Assembly (NCBI RefSeq): GCF_000019725.1
Contig: NC_010505.1
Coordinates: 1,178,001-1,242,000, forward strand
Direction of reading: 5' to 3'
Origin: Methylobacterium radiotolerans JCM 2831
Lineage (GTDB): Bacteria > Pseudomonadota > Alphaproteobacteria > Rhizobiales > Beijerinckiaceae
Length of the DNA stretch: 64,000 bases
Numbering within the stretch: position 1 is the first letter of the stretch; each line of letters starts with the position of its first letter. The notes under the pieces were generated by a model. The model was not told the origin of the DNA, made no database searches, and saw nothing but the letters and a program-made list of their open reading frames with translations. Shown piece by piece: positions 10,507 to 18,958 of this stretch. The position numbers were made by a program, and so were the translations under genes.

Positions 10507-10660
10507 GGGCGGTCTCGACGAGGGCGGTCCGGGAGCCCCGGCAGGGCCCTCGACCCGATGCGCGACCCGAACCGGGCCGCGCGCGGCGACGGTGACGGAT
10601 TAGTGCGTTCCGCCACCGCGTTGCAATACGCCGGCCCTGCTGGCCGTGTATGGGTGCCGC

Positions 10661-12502
10661 TCACGCCGCCGGCGGATGGGCCAGAAAATCGGCGATCGCC
10701 GCCACGAACTTGTCGCCGTAGGCCTCGCGCTTGCGCTCGCCGACGCCGTGCACGGTGCGCAGCGCCCAGAGGTCGACGGGCTTCTGGCGGGCCATCTCGA
10801 TGAGGGTGCGGTCCGGGAAGACCATGAAGGCCGCGATGCCCTCGGCCCGGGCCAGCGTGGCGCGCAGGCCCCGCAGGTGCTGGAACAGCGCCTCGTCGGC
10901 CTCCGAGAGGGCGATCTCGCCGTCCTCGCGGGCGGCGGCCCGGCGGCGCTCGCGGGATTCGGCCTTCGGCTCCGGGTCGGGGCGGAGCTGGACCGGCTCC
11001 CGGCCGAACAGGATCGCCTCGCCCTTCTCGGTCATGGACAGGCCGCCGTAGCCGTCGGCGTTCTCGGCGATCGCCCCGGCCGCGAAGAGCTGGCGCAGGA
11101 TCGCCCGCCAGGCCGCCACCGGCTTGTCCGCCCCGACCCCGAAGGTCTTGAGGCTCGCGTGGCCGTTGCGGCGGATCTGGTCGCTCTCCTTCCCGTGGAC
11201 CACGTCGCAGATATAGGCCGCGCCGAAGCGCTGGCCGGTGCGCACGATCGCCGAGAGGATCTTCTGGGCCGGTACGGTCCCGTCGACGAGGGTCACGCCG
11301 CCGCGGCACAGGTCGCAGCGGCCGCAAGCGCCGCTCGACTCGCCGAAATAGGCGAGCAGCGACTGGCGGCGGCATGTCGCGCCCTCGCACAGGGTGATCA
11401 TCGCCTCGAGCTTGCGCCGCTCGACCCGGCGGCGGTCGTCCGAGATCTCCTTCTCGTCGATCTGGCGGCGGCGGAGCGCCATGTCGTCGAGGCCGTACAG
11501 GGTCAGCGTGTCGGCGGGCAGCCCGTCGCGGCCGGCGCGGCCGATCTCCTGGTAGTAGCCCTCGACGTTGTTGGGCATGTCGGCGTGGCAGACGAAGCGC
11601 ACGTCCGGCTTGTTGATGCCCATGCCGAAGGCGACGGTGGCGGTCATCACCACCCCGTCCTCCTGCAGGAACCGGTCCTGGTTCGCCATCCGCGTCGCCT
11701 GGTCGAGGCCGGCATGGTAGGGCAGGGCGTCGAACCCGTCCTTCCGGAGGGTCTCGGCCAGCTGCTCGGTGCGCTTGCGCGACGAGCAGTAGATGATCCC
11801 GCTCTCCGATCGCCGGTGCTTCAGGAACCGCTCGATCTGCCGGGCCGGGTTGTCCTTCGGCTGGAAGGTCAGCCGGATGTTCGGCCGGTCGAAGGAATGG
11901 ACGAAGATCTTCGGCGGCCGGTCCTGCGGGAACAGCCGCTCGGCGATCTCGGCGCGGGTCGCGGCGTCGGCGGTGGCGGTGAGCGCCAGGGTCTGGACGT
12001 TGCCCAGCGCCGTCCGGGCGCGGGCGATCTCCCGGTACTCGGGCCGGAAATCGTGCCCCCACTGCGAGACGCAGTGGGCCTCGTCGACGGCCAGCCGCCG
12101 GACGCCGGCCCCGCGCAGGGCGTCCATGCAGCCGTCCATCAGCAGGCGCTCGGGGGAGACGAACAGCAACCGCAGGTCGCCGGAGCGCAGGGCGCGCCAC
12201 GTCTCGCGGGACTCGGATTCCCCGACCGTCGAGTTCAGGGTCGCGGCGTGGATGCCGACGCTGCGCATCTGCTGGACCTGATCGTGCATCAGCGCGATCA
12301 GCGGCGAGACCACCACGGTCAGCCCCGGGTCGACCAGGGCCGGGAGCTGGTAGGTCATCGACTTGCCCGAACCCGTGGGCATCACGGCGAACACGTCGGT
12401 CCCGTCGAGCACGGCGCCGATCACCTCGTCCTGGCCGGGGCGAAAATCCTCGTAGCCGAACGTCTTCTTCAGCGCGGCGCGGGCCTCGTCGAGGCGGGTC
12501 AT
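10661..12502 (-). CDS. recQ: ATP-dependent DNA helicase RecQ
   Basis: The 613-residue protein (E. coli RecQ is 609) is a 3'-5' superfamily 2 helicase of recombination and replication-fork repair. Visible parts in order: Walker A MPTGSGKSMTYQLP, motif II AVDEAHCVSQWGHDFRPEY, motif VI YYQEIGRAGRDG, a zinc-binding RQC region with four cysteines (CEGATCRRQ...CGRCDLC), and a C-terminal HRDC domain around LRATLARAEGIAAFMVFPD. The start at 12502 is set by AAGGA just upstream; an in-frame extension to 12565 would run through the vapB operator. Confidence 0.96.
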   Translation of the reverse strand: MTRLDEARAALKKTFGYEDFRPGQDEVIGAVLDGTDVFAVMPTGSGKSMTYQLPALVDPGLTVVVSPLIALMHDQVQQMRSVGIHAATLNSTVGESESRETWRALRSGDLRLLFVSPERLLMDGCMDALRGAGVRRLAVDEAHCVSQWGHDFRPEYREIARARTALGNVQTLALTATADAATRAEIAERLFPQDRPPKIFVHSFDRPNIRLTFQPKDNPARQIERFLKHRRSESGIIYCSSRKRTEQLAETLRKDGFDALPYHAGLDQATRMANQDRFLQEDGVVMTATVAFGMGINKPDVRFVCHADMPNNVEGYYQEIGRAGRDGLPADTLTLYGLDDMALRRRQIDEKEISDDRRRVERRKLEAMITLCEGATCRRQSLLAYFGESSGACGRCDLCRGGVTLVDGTVPAQKILSAIVRTGQRFGAAYICDVVHGKESDQIRRNGHASLKTFGVGADKPVAAWRAILRQLFAAGAIAENADGYGGLSMTEKGEAILFGREPVQLRPDPEPKAESRERRRAAAREDGEIALSEADEALFQHLRGLRATLARAEGIAAFMVFPDRTLIEMARQKPVDLWALRTVHGVGERKREAYGDKFVAAIADFLAHPPAA

Positions 12503-12545
12503 CGGGATCCTTGGTCGGGGTTCTGGCCGCCCTTGCGGCAGGGGT

Positions 12546-12575
12546 GTGTAGACACTAGCCTCCACGTGTCTACAC
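12546..12575 (+). promoter_or_regulatory. Inverted-repeat operator of vapBC
   Basis: GTGTAGACAC (12546-12555) and GTGTCTACAC (12566-12575) are exact reverse complements with a 10-nt spacer. The element ends 10 nt before the vapB ATG and 43 nt upstream of recQ. VapB-VapC complexes usually repress their own promoter by binding such repeats, so this is the likely autoregulatory operator. It could also affect recQ. Confidence 0.75.
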
Positions 12576-12585
12576 GGGAGCCGCC

Positions 12586-12822
12586 ATGCCGCTCAACATC
12601 CGCAGCGAAGAGGTGAATCAGCTGGCCGAGAAGCTGGCATCGCGGGCCGGCGTGAGCAAGACCGAGGCGGTGCGACTCGCGCTCGCGAACGAGCTGGAAC
12701 GCCGGGAGTCGTGCCTGTCCCTTGCAGAACGGCTGAAGCCCCTCCTCGACAGGATGGATGCCGTGCCGCGCACGGGCCTCGAGGCCGACAAGGCATTCTA
12801 CGACAGCCTGAACGACGAGTGA
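12586..12822 (+). CDS. vapB: VapB-type antitoxin
   Basis: This 78-residue protein of the Psk/VapB transcription-factor family has an N-terminal ribbon-helix-helix-like segment (MPLNIRSEEVNQLAEKLASRAGVSKTEAVRLAL) that binds DNA. A C-terminal tail would occupy the toxin's active site. GGGAG lies 5 nt before the ATG. The stop codon overlaps the vapC start in TGATG, which implies translational coupling. Together with the palindrome just upstream it forms a standard self-repressed antitoxin-first module. Confidence 0.9.
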   Translation: MPLNIRSEEVNQLAEKLASRAGVSKTEAVRLALANELERRESCLSLAERLKPLLDRMDAVPRTGLEADKAFYDSLNDE

Positions 12823-13223
12823 TGTTCGTCGACACCTCGGCCCTCGTGGCGATCCTGACCGCGGGAGCGGAGCGTCCCACTCTGCTGAGCCGCCTCGACG
12901 GTGCGGTGGACCCTCTGACCTCAGGCCTCGCCGTCTTCGAGACGGCGGTCGCGGTGGCCCGCAAGACGGCGATGTCCGTGGCCGACGCCGAGGCGCAGGT
13001 CGCGGAATTCATCCGCGTCGTAGGTCTGCGAATCGTCCCCGTCGCCGAGGCCGAGACCGCCCTGGCCCTCGCGGCCCATGCCCGCTACGGCAAGGGCCGC
13101 CACCCGGCGCGGCTGAACCTCGGCGATTGCTTTGCCTATGCCTGCGCGCGGATGCACGGCGTGCCGCTGCTCTACGTCGGCGACGATTTCTCGCAGACCG
13201 ACATCCGCTCGGCCCTCGGCTGA
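12822..13223 (+). CDS. vapC: VapC-type PIN-domain ribonuclease toxin
   Basis: The 133-residue PIN-domain protein shows the acidic metal-binding set expected of an active RNase: MFVDTSALVAIL (first Asp), the FETAVAVARK segment (Glu) and LNLGDCFAYACAR (late Asp). VapC toxins cut initiator tRNA or other structured RNAs when freed from VapB. The start ATG (12822) shares one base with the vapB stop. It converges on denD three bases away, so there is essentially no intergenic space between the TA module and the erythronate operon. Confidence 0.92.
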   Translation: MFVDTSALVAILTAGAERPTLLSRLDGAVDPLTSGLAVFETAVAVARKTAMSVADAEAQVAEFIRVVGLRIVPVAEAETALALAAHARYGKGRHPARLNLGDCFAYACARMHGVPLLYVGDDFSQTDIRSALG

Positions 13224-13226
13224 GCC

Positions 13227-14204
13227 TCAGCCGCCGTGGAACTCGGCCACGTGCTGGGCCACGATGGCGTCGAAGGACGCGTCCGCCCGGAAGCCCAGGG
13301 CCAGGGCGGCCTCCGGCTCGAACGCCTCCGGCCAGGAGCCGACGATCCGCGCGATGGTGGCATCGGGCGCGCGCCGAATCAGCGCCACGGCCTTGTCACC
13401 CGCCGCGCGGCGCAGGGCCTCGATCTCCTCCGCCACCGTCGCCGAGACGCCCGGCATGGTCAGGCTGATCCGCGGGCCGATCGCCGCGAGGTCGAGCCCG
13501 GCGGCGTGGACCAGGAAGCCCACCGCCGCGGCGGGGCTGGCGAACCAGTGCCGGACGGTGTCGGGCACCGGCAGGATCGCCTCCTGGCCGGCCAGCGGCT
13601 CGCGGATGATCCCCGAGAAGAAGCCCGAGGCCGCCTTGTTGGGCTTGCCCGGCCGCACGCAGATCGTCGGCAGGCGCAGGCCGATCCCGTCGAGGAAGCC
13701 GCGGCGCGCGTAGTCGGCGAGCATCAGCTCGCCCATGGCCTTCTGCACGCCGTACGACGAGGCCGGGCGCAGGATGTGGTCGTCCGGGATGACCTTCGGG
13801 AAGGGCGGCCCGAACACCGCGAGGGAGGAGGTGAAGACGAGCTTCGGCCGGTAGCCGTCCGCCGCATTGGCCGCCCGGATCGCGTCGAGGAGCAGGCGGG
13901 TGCCGTCGAGATTGACCCGGTAGCCGAGTTCGAGGTTGGCCTCGGCCTCGCCCGAGACCACGGCGGCGAGGTGGAAGATCACCCCCGGCCGCTCGGCGAT
14001 GGCGGCCTCGGCGGCGCCCGGCGCCGTGAGATCGGCGGCCTCGGCCCGCACCGGGCCGGAGAAGCCCTCGGGCGGCGAGGGCGGCACCACGTCGAGGAGC
14101 GTGAGGGCGGTGAGCGGCTCACCGCCGACCCGGCCGTCCCTCACCAGGGCGTCCACGAGGCGGCGGCCGATCATGCCGGCGGCGCCAAGAATCAGGGCGT
14201 GCAT
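13227..14204 (-). CDS. denD: D-erythronate dehydrogenase DenD
   Basis: This 325-residue extended-SDR enzyme has an N-terminal NAD-binding GAAGMIGRR, a conserved NLDGT segment, and the catalytic YxxxK as SSYGVQKAMGE. DenD oxidises D-erythronate to 2-oxo-tetronate. The assignment rests on sequence type plus context: it is the last gene of the leftward run ltnD-otnI-otnK-denD, 26 nt from otnK, which together with otnC make up the known four-carbon acid-sugar pathway. GGGAGG precedes the start. Without context it would only be called an NAD-dependent epimerase. Confidence 0.88.
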   Translation of the reverse strand: MHALILGAAGMIGRRLVDALVRDGRVGGEPLTALTLLDVVPPSPPEGFSGPVRAEAADLTAPGAAEAAIAERPGVIFHLAAVVSGEAEANLELGYRVNLDGTRLLLDAIRAANAADGYRPKLVFTSSLAVFGPPFPKVIPDDHILRPASSYGVQKAMGELMLADYARRGFLDGIGLRLPTICVRPGKPNKAASGFFSGIIREPLAGQEAILPVPDTVRHWFASPAAAVGFLVHAAGLDLAAIGPRISLTMPGVSATVAEEIEALRRAAGDKAVALIRRAPDATIARIVGSWPEAFEPEAALALGFRADASFDAIVAQHVAEFHGG

Positions 14205-14230
14205 GGAAAACCTCCCGTCGGGTTGTGGCG

Positions 14231-15505
14231 TCAGGCCATCATGTCGAGGGCGCGGCCGAAGAAGTCGGCGCCGCCGAAATTGCCGGATTTGAGGGCGAGC
14301 AGCATCGGCTCGGGCCGGCCCGCCGTGCGCAGCACCGGCACGCCCGCCGCGATCTCCGGCCCGAGCAGGAAGGCGGTCAGCCCCAGCCGGTCGACCACCG
14401 CGCCGGAGGTCTCGCCGCCGGCGACCACGAGCCGGCGCACCCCGCGGGCGACGAGGCCCTCGGCGATCGCCGCCAGCGCCGCCTCGATGGCGTGGCCGGC
14501 CGCGTCGACTCCGTGGGCGGCCTGGAGCGCGCGCACCGCCTCGGGCGGCGCCGAGGTGGCGATCAGCACCGGGCCGGAGGCCAGGCGCTCTTCCGCGAAG
14601 GCCAGGGCCTCCGCCACCACGTCGTCGCCCGCGAGCAGCCGCGCCGGGTCGAGGCGCAGCACCGGCATGATCGCCTCCGCGGCGGCGACCTGCTGGAGGG
14701 TCGCCTGCGAGCAGCTGCCGGCGAGGCAGGCCGAGGCTCCGCCCACCGGCTCGCCCACGGCCGCGCCGGCGGCGTCCCTGGTGCCGCGCCCGTCGGCGGC
14801 CAGCGCCCGCGCGAGGCCGAGGCCGAGACCGGAGGCCCCCACCGAGAATTTGCGGTCGAGGATCGCCCGGCCGAGCACTTCGAGGTCGCTGTCGAAGATC
14901 GCGTCCGCGATGGCGGCGCCCTTGCCCTCCTGCGCGAGGGCGTCGAGGCGGGCAGCCACGGCCTCCGCGCCCCGGGCGACCGTGGCGGTGTCGATCAGGC
15001 CGACCGGACTCCGGCTCTGGCGCCCGAGCACGCGCACGAGGTTGGCGTCGCGCATCGGATTGAGCGGGTGGTCCTTGAGCGGGCTCTCGTTCAGCGGCAC
15101 CGAGCCGACGAACAGGTTGCCCTGGTAGACGCTCCGCCCCGTCTCCGGGAAGGCCGGCGTCACGAGGGCGACGGTCTCGCCCGCGTCGGCCCGCAGGGCG
15201 TCCATGACCGGGCCGATATTGCCCGCATCGGTGGAGTCGAAGGTCGAGCAGACCTTGAACATCACGTGGGCCGCGCCCCGCGCCCGCAGCCAGCGCTCGG
15301 CTTCGCGGGAGCGCGCCACGGCCTGATCGGCGGGGATCGAGCGGCTCTTGAGGGCCACCACCACCGCGTCGGCCTCCGGCAGCGCCCGGCCCGCCTCAGG
15401 CACGCCGATGGTCTGGATCGTGCGCAGGCCCGCCTTGGTCAGCGTGTTGGCGAGGTCCGAGGCGCCCGTGTAGTCGTCGGCGACGCATCCCAGCGCGAGG
15501 CTCAT
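14231..15505 (-). CDS. otnK: 3-oxo-tetronate kinase OtnK
   Basis: This 424-residue member of the four-carbon acid sugar kinase family (formerly DUF1537) has the N-terminal substrate domain with GCVADDYTGASDLANTL and a C-terminal nucleotide-binding domain with VVAGGETSGAVVDRLGL. It phosphorylates 3-oxo-tetronate at C4. The start overlaps the otnI stop by 4 nt, so the two are translationally coupled. The length and both signature motifs fit the family. Confidence 0.93.
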   Translation of the reverse strand: MSLALGCVADDYTGASDLANTLTKAGLRTIQTIGVPEAGRALPEADAVVVALKSRSIPADQAVARSREAERWLRARGAAHVMFKVCSTFDSTDAGNIGPVMDALRADAGETVALVTPAFPETGRSVYQGNLFVGSVPLNESPLKDHPLNPMRDANLVRVLGRQSRSPVGLIDTATVARGAEAVAARLDALAQEGKGAAIADAIFDSDLEVLGRAILDRKFSVGASGLGLGLARALAADGRGTRDAAGAAVGEPVGGASACLAGSCSQATLQQVAAAEAIMPVLRLDPARLLAGDDVVAEALAFAEERLASGPVLIATSAPPEAVRALQAAHGVDAAGHAIEAALAAIAEGLVARGVRRLVVAGGETSGAVVDRLGLTAFLLGPEIAAGVPVLRTAGRPEPMLLALKSGNFGGADFFGRALDMMA

Positions 15506-16284
15506 CGGGCGCTCTCCTTGTAGGCGGCGAGCCAGCCGAGGCCCGCGACGGTGTCGGCGGCCGGAATGTACTCGCAGCCGACGAAGCCGCGGTAGCCGAG
15601 CCGGTCCAGCTCGTCGAACAGGAAGAAGTCGGCCATTTCGCCAGTGCCGGGCTCGTGCCGCTCGGGCACGCTCGCGGTCTGGACGTGGCCGATTAGCGGC
15701 ATCAGGGCGCGCAGCCGCATGGTCACGTCGCCGTGCAGGATCTGGCAGTGGTAGAGGTCGAACTGCAGCTTCAGGTTCGGCAGGGCGAGGTCGCGGATCA
15801 GGTCCGCGGCCCGGCCGAAATCGTTGAGGAAGTAGCCCGGCATGTTCCGGCCGTTGATCGGCTCCAGGACGAGGTCGAGGCCGGCCGACGCCAGCCGCTC
15901 GGCCGTCCAGGTGACGGCCCGGCGGTAGGACTCGGCCGCCGCGGCGTCGTCCCAGGGCGCGAGGCCCGCCATCAGGTGGAGCCGCCCGACGCCGGTCGCC
16001 TCGGCGTAGCGGAGTGCCGTCTCGACACCGGCCTTCAGCTCGTCGAAGCGCTCGGGGAAAGCCGCGATCCCGCGCTCGCCCTTGGCGAAGTCCCCCGGCG
16101 GCAGGTTGAACAGGGCCTGGGTCAGGCCGTTGGCCCGGAGCCGCTCGCCGATGGCCTCCGGCGGGTGCTCGTAGGGGAACAGGAACTCGACGGCGTCGAA
16201 CCCGGCGCGGGCCGCGGCCTCGAACCGGTCGAGGAAGGGCACCTCGTTGAACATGAGGCTCAGGTTTGCGGCAAAGCGCGGCAT
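15502..16284 (-). CDS. otnI: 2-oxo-tetronate isomerase OtnI (hydroxypyruvate-isomerase-like)
   Basis: This 260-residue xylose-isomerase-like TIM barrel has FAANLSLMFNEVPFLDRFEAA at the N-terminus. The metal-binding acidic and His residues lie in LVLEPINGRNMPGYFLND, LKLQFDLYHCQ and GHVQTASVPERHEPGTGE. OtnI converts 2-oxo-tetronate to 3-oxo-tetronate, the kinase substrate. Sequence alone would also allow hydroxypyruvate isomerase (Hyi); the neighbouring otnK, denD, ltnD and otnC decide for OtnI. GGGAG precedes the start, which lies 29 nt from the ltnD stop. Confidence 0.88.
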   Translation of the reverse strand: MPRFAANLSLMFNEVPFLDRFEAAARAGFDAVEFLFPYEHPPEAIGERLRANGLTQALFNLPPGDFAKGERGIAAFPERFDELKAGVETALRYAEATGVGRLHLMAGLAPWDDAAAAESYRRAVTWTAERLASAGLDLVLEPINGRNMPGYFLNDFGRAADLIRDLALPNLKLQFDLYHCQILHGDVTMRLRALMPLIGHVQTASVPERHEPGTGEMADFFLFDELDRLGYRGFVGCEYIPAADTVAGLGWLAAYKESAR

Positions 16285-16313
16285 TGTCTTCGAACTCCCT
16301 GCGCTCGATCCGG

Positions 16314-17222
16314 CTACTTCTGGCCCGGCAGCTTCGCGCCCGAGACCTGCGCGTAGAGCCGCGCCACCGAGGCGTCGTCGTCCCGGCCCATACCGGCGCC
16401 GGACGCCATCAGGAACATCTGCAGGGCCGCCGCCGCCACCGGGACCGGGTACTTCTCGGCCCGGGCCATGTCCTGCACGATGCCGAGATCCTTGACGAAG
16501 ATGTCGACCGCGCTCTTCGGGCTGTAGTCGGCGTCGAGGATGTGCGGCACCCGGTTCTCGAACATCCAGGAATTGCCGGCCGACTTGGTGATCACCTCGT
16601 AGACGCGCCGGAGGTCGAGCCCCTGCTTGGCCGCGAAGGCCATGGACTCGGCGGCGGCGGCGATGTGCACGCCCGCGAGCAGCTGGTTGATCATCTTGAA
16701 GGCCGCGCCCTGGCCGGCCGCGTCGCCGAGCTCGTAGAGCGTGCCGGCCATGGCATCGAGGGCGGGTCGCGCCTTGGCGAAGGCCGCCGTCGAGCCCGAG
16801 GCCAGGAAGGTCAGGCCGCCCTCTGCCGCGCGGGCGGCGCCGCCGCTCATCGGGGCGTCGAGATAGTGGCGGCCGGTGGCCTCCAGCCGCGCCGCCAGCG
16901 CCCGGGCGACGGCCGGATCCATGGTGGCGGAGGAGACGAACACCGCGCCCTCCGGCATCGCGGCGGCGGCGCCGTTCTCGCCGAACAGCACCGCCTCGGT
17001 CTGGGCCGCGTTGACCACCACGCTCACCACCACGTCGGCGTCGCGCGCCGCCTCGGCGGGGTTCGCGGCGGCGCGCCCGCCGGCGGCCGCGAAGCGCGCC
17101 ACCGCCTCCGGGTTCACGTCGCAGGCGGCGACCGAGAAGCCCGCGCGCAGGAGCGAGCCGGCCATGCCGGAGCCCATGGAGCCCAGGCCGATCACCGCGG
17201 CGCGGTGTGTTGCGTTGGTCAT
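16314..17222 (-). CDS. ltnD: L-threonate dehydrogenase LtnD
   Basis: This 302-residue member of the 3-hydroxyisobutyrate dehydrogenase family has an N-terminal NAD-binding GLGSMGSGMAGSLLRAGF, the substrate loop DAPMSGGAARA and the catalytic-lysine helix GQGAAFKMINQLL. LtnD oxidises L-threonate to 2-oxo-tetronate, so with DenD it lets both stereoisomers feed the same pathway. The start at 17222 is chosen because AGGAG lies 8 nt upstream; an in-frame extension to 17264 lacks this. Confidence 0.9.
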   Translation of the reverse strand: MTNATHRAAVIGLGSMGSGMAGSLLRAGFSVAACDVNPEAVARFAAAGGRAAANPAEAARDADVVVSVVVNAAQTEAVLFGENGAAAAMPEGAVFVSSATMDPAVARALAARLEATGRHYLDAPMSGGAARAAEGGLTFLASGSTAAFAKARPALDAMAGTLYELGDAAGQGAAFKMINQLLAGVHIAAAAESMAFAAKQGLDLRRVYEVITKSAGNSWMFENRVPHILDADYSPKSAVDIFVKDLGIVQDMARAEKYPVPVAAAALQMFLMASGAGMGRDDDASVARLYAQVSGAKLPGQK

Positions 17223-17280
17223 CGGGGCGGCTCCTGCATGAAGGGGAGGGCGCCTCCGCATCACCGCGTGAGACGCAAGT

Positions 17281-17304
17281 CCCCTCTCCCGTGCGGGAGA
17301 GGGG
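17281..17304. repeat. Hairpin between MFS gene and ltnD
   Basis: CCCCTCTCCC (17281-17290) and GGGAGAGGGG (17295-17304) form a perfect 10-bp stem with a 4-nt loop between the transporter stop and the ltnD start. The left flank (CGCAAGTCCCCTCT, 17274-17287) recurs exactly at 20668-20681, so it is part of a repeated intergenic motif. It may tune expression between transporter and enzymes. Confidence 0.6.
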
Positions 17305-17328
17305 CGGGTCGTGCCGGGATCCGGCGCG

Positions 17329-18651
17329 TCAGCGGTTGACCATCCGGGCGGGCGTGACGAACACGCAGACCGAACCGACCACCAGCATGGCGGCCAGCGC
17401 GTAGAGGCCGGTGGCGGTGCTGCCGGTGGCGTCGCGCAGCGCGCCGATCACGTAGGGGCTGACGAAGCCCGCGAGGTTCCCCACCGAGTTGATCAGCGCG
17501 ATGCCGGCCGCCGCGCCGGCGCCGCTGAGGAACGCCGTGGGCAGCGACCAGAACAGGGGCGAGCAGGTCAGCACGCCGGCCGCCGCCACCGACAGCGCCG
17601 CGATGGCGAGCGTCGTCGAGCCGGCATTGGCCGAGACCACGAAGGCGACCGCGCCGATCAGCGCCGGGATGATCAGGTGCCAGCGGCGCTCGCGCATCCG
17701 GTCGGCGGAGCGGCCGAGCAGGACCATCACGATCGCCGCGCAGACGAAGGGGATCGCGCTGATCAGGCCGATGTTGAAGTTGCCCTGCACGCCCGACGCC
17801 TTGACGATCGTCGGCATCCAGAAGGTCAGCCCGTACTGGCCGGTGACGAAGGCGAAGTAGATCAGGCTCATGAACCACACGCGGCCGTTGCGGAACACGG
17901 TGGCGATGGAGTGCGGGCTCGACTCCTTGCCCTGGTTGTCGGCCGCGATGTCGCGCTCGAGGAGCTGCTTCTCGGCGTCGGTCAGCCACGTGGCCTCGGC
18001 GGGGCGGTTGTCGAGGTAGAAGAACACCGCGAGGCCGATCAGCACCGCCGGGACCGCCTCGATCAGGAACATCCACTGCCAGCCGGACAGGCCGTGGGCG
18101 CCGTTGAACGCGTCCATGATCCAGCCGGAGAGCGGGTTGCCGAAGATGCCGGAGATCGGGATCGCGGCCATGAACACCGCGATCACCCGGGCCCGCCGAT
18201 GGGCCGGGAACCACGAGGTCGTGTAGAGGATGACGCCCGGGTAGAACCCGGCCTCGGCGAGCCCGAGGAGGAAGCGCATCCCGTAGAAGCTCCACTCGGA
18301 GTTCACGAACAGGAACGCCCCGGAGATCACCCCCCAGGTGATCATGATCCGGGCGATCCACACCCGGGCGCCGACCCGGTGCAGGATCACGTTCGAGGGC
18401 ACCTCGAACAGGAAGTAGCCGAGGAAGAAGATGCCGGCGCCGAGGCCGTAGACCGTCTCGGAGAACTTCAGCTCCTGGGACATCTGGAGCTTGGCGAAGC
18501 CGACATTCACCCGGTCGAGATACGCCACCACGTAGCAGAGCATCAGGAACGGCACGAGGCGCCAGAACACCTTCGCGTAGGTGCGGTCGGCGAAGGATTT
18601 CTGGTCCGCGGCTGCGGAGGCGCCCCCCAGCGGGGCAGCTTGGACCGGCAT
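17329..18651 (-). CDS. MFS transporter, anion:cation symporter type (probable four-carbon acid-sugar importer)
   Basis: The 440-residue, roughly 12-helix membrane protein has the ACS-family signature near the first helices (YLDRVNVGFAKLQM, typical of hexuronate/tartrate/phthalate importers) and a GLAEAGFYPGVILYTTSWFP segment. Being first in the leftward run, right after the palindromic operator, it is the likely uptake system for erythronate and threonate. I chose the ATG at 18651 because GGGAG lies 8 nt upstream; the upstream in-frame codons to 18690 lack such a site. The substrate is inferred from context only. Confidence 0.9.
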   Translation of the reverse strand: MPVQAAPLGGASAAADQKSFADRTYAKVFWRLVPFLMLCYVVAYLDRVNVGFAKLQMSQELKFSETVYGLGAGIFFLGYFLFEVPSNVILHRVGARVWIARIMITWGVISGAFLFVNSEWSFYGMRFLLGLAEAGFYPGVILYTTSWFPAHRRARVIAVFMAAIPISGIFGNPLSGWIMDAFNGAHGLSGWQWMFLIEAVPAVLIGLAVFFYLDNRPAEATWLTDAEKQLLERDIAADNQGKESSPHSIATVFRNGRVWFMSLIYFAFVTGQYGLTFWMPTIVKASGVQGNFNIGLISAIPFVCAAIVMVLLGRSADRMRERRWHLIIPALIGAVAFVVSANAGSTTLAIAALSVAAAGVLTCSPLFWSLPTAFLSGAGAAAGIALINSVGNLAGFVSPYVIGALRDATGSTATGLYALAAMLVVGSVCVFVTPARMVNR

Positions 18652-18739
18652 GGCGTACTCCCTGGTCCGGGCCGCACGGCCGCCGGACATTGGTCTTCAC
18701 CGCTCGTCGGGCGGCGCTGGGGCGGTGCCATATCGCCTT

Positions 18740-18755
18740 TTGGCAGCGCTGCCAA
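18740..18755. promoter_or_regulatory. LacI-type palindromic operator
   Basis: TTGGCAGCGCTGCCAA is a perfect 16-bp palindrome with the central CG expected of LacI/GalR-family sites. It lies between the divergent MFS gene (start 18651) and the lacI-like gene (start 18959), about 90 nt upstream of the transporter. It is the best candidate binding site of the regulator next door. Confidence 0.75.
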
Positions 18756-18824
18756 TCCGGTTGTGCGAGATAATGCAGGCGGCTATGTCAGTCGCGGATC
18801 GACGCGGACGGTCTTCCCATCCCC

Positions 18825-18900
18825 TGCCTTATCCCGAGGCGCCGCAGCGCGGCGGAGGCCTCCTTCGGGGGCCCGCCTCGGGTCGCCTCAGGATGAGGCA
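18825..18900. repeat. Palindromic intergenic element, copy 2
   Basis: TGCCTTATCCCGAGGCG (18825-18841) and CGCCTCAGGATGAGGCA (18884-18900) pair with two mismatches, around an inner GCGGAGGCC...GGGCCCGCC stem. The ends resemble those at 4868-4980. This copy fills the leader between the operator and the lacI-like gene; the rest of 18652-18958 holds no gene. Confidence 0.65.
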
Positions 18901-18958
18901 AGGAGGCCGGGAGGTTCGACGGGCGTCGTGAAAAAAACCGCGCCGGGAGAGCGGGGCC

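Noticed and set aside
8335..10803. 822-codon open frame on the strand opposite purL
   Set aside because: It mirrors purL exactly. GC-rich codon bias keeps the antisense frame open, its composition is His/Arg/Gly-rich without domains, and there is no ribosome-binding site.
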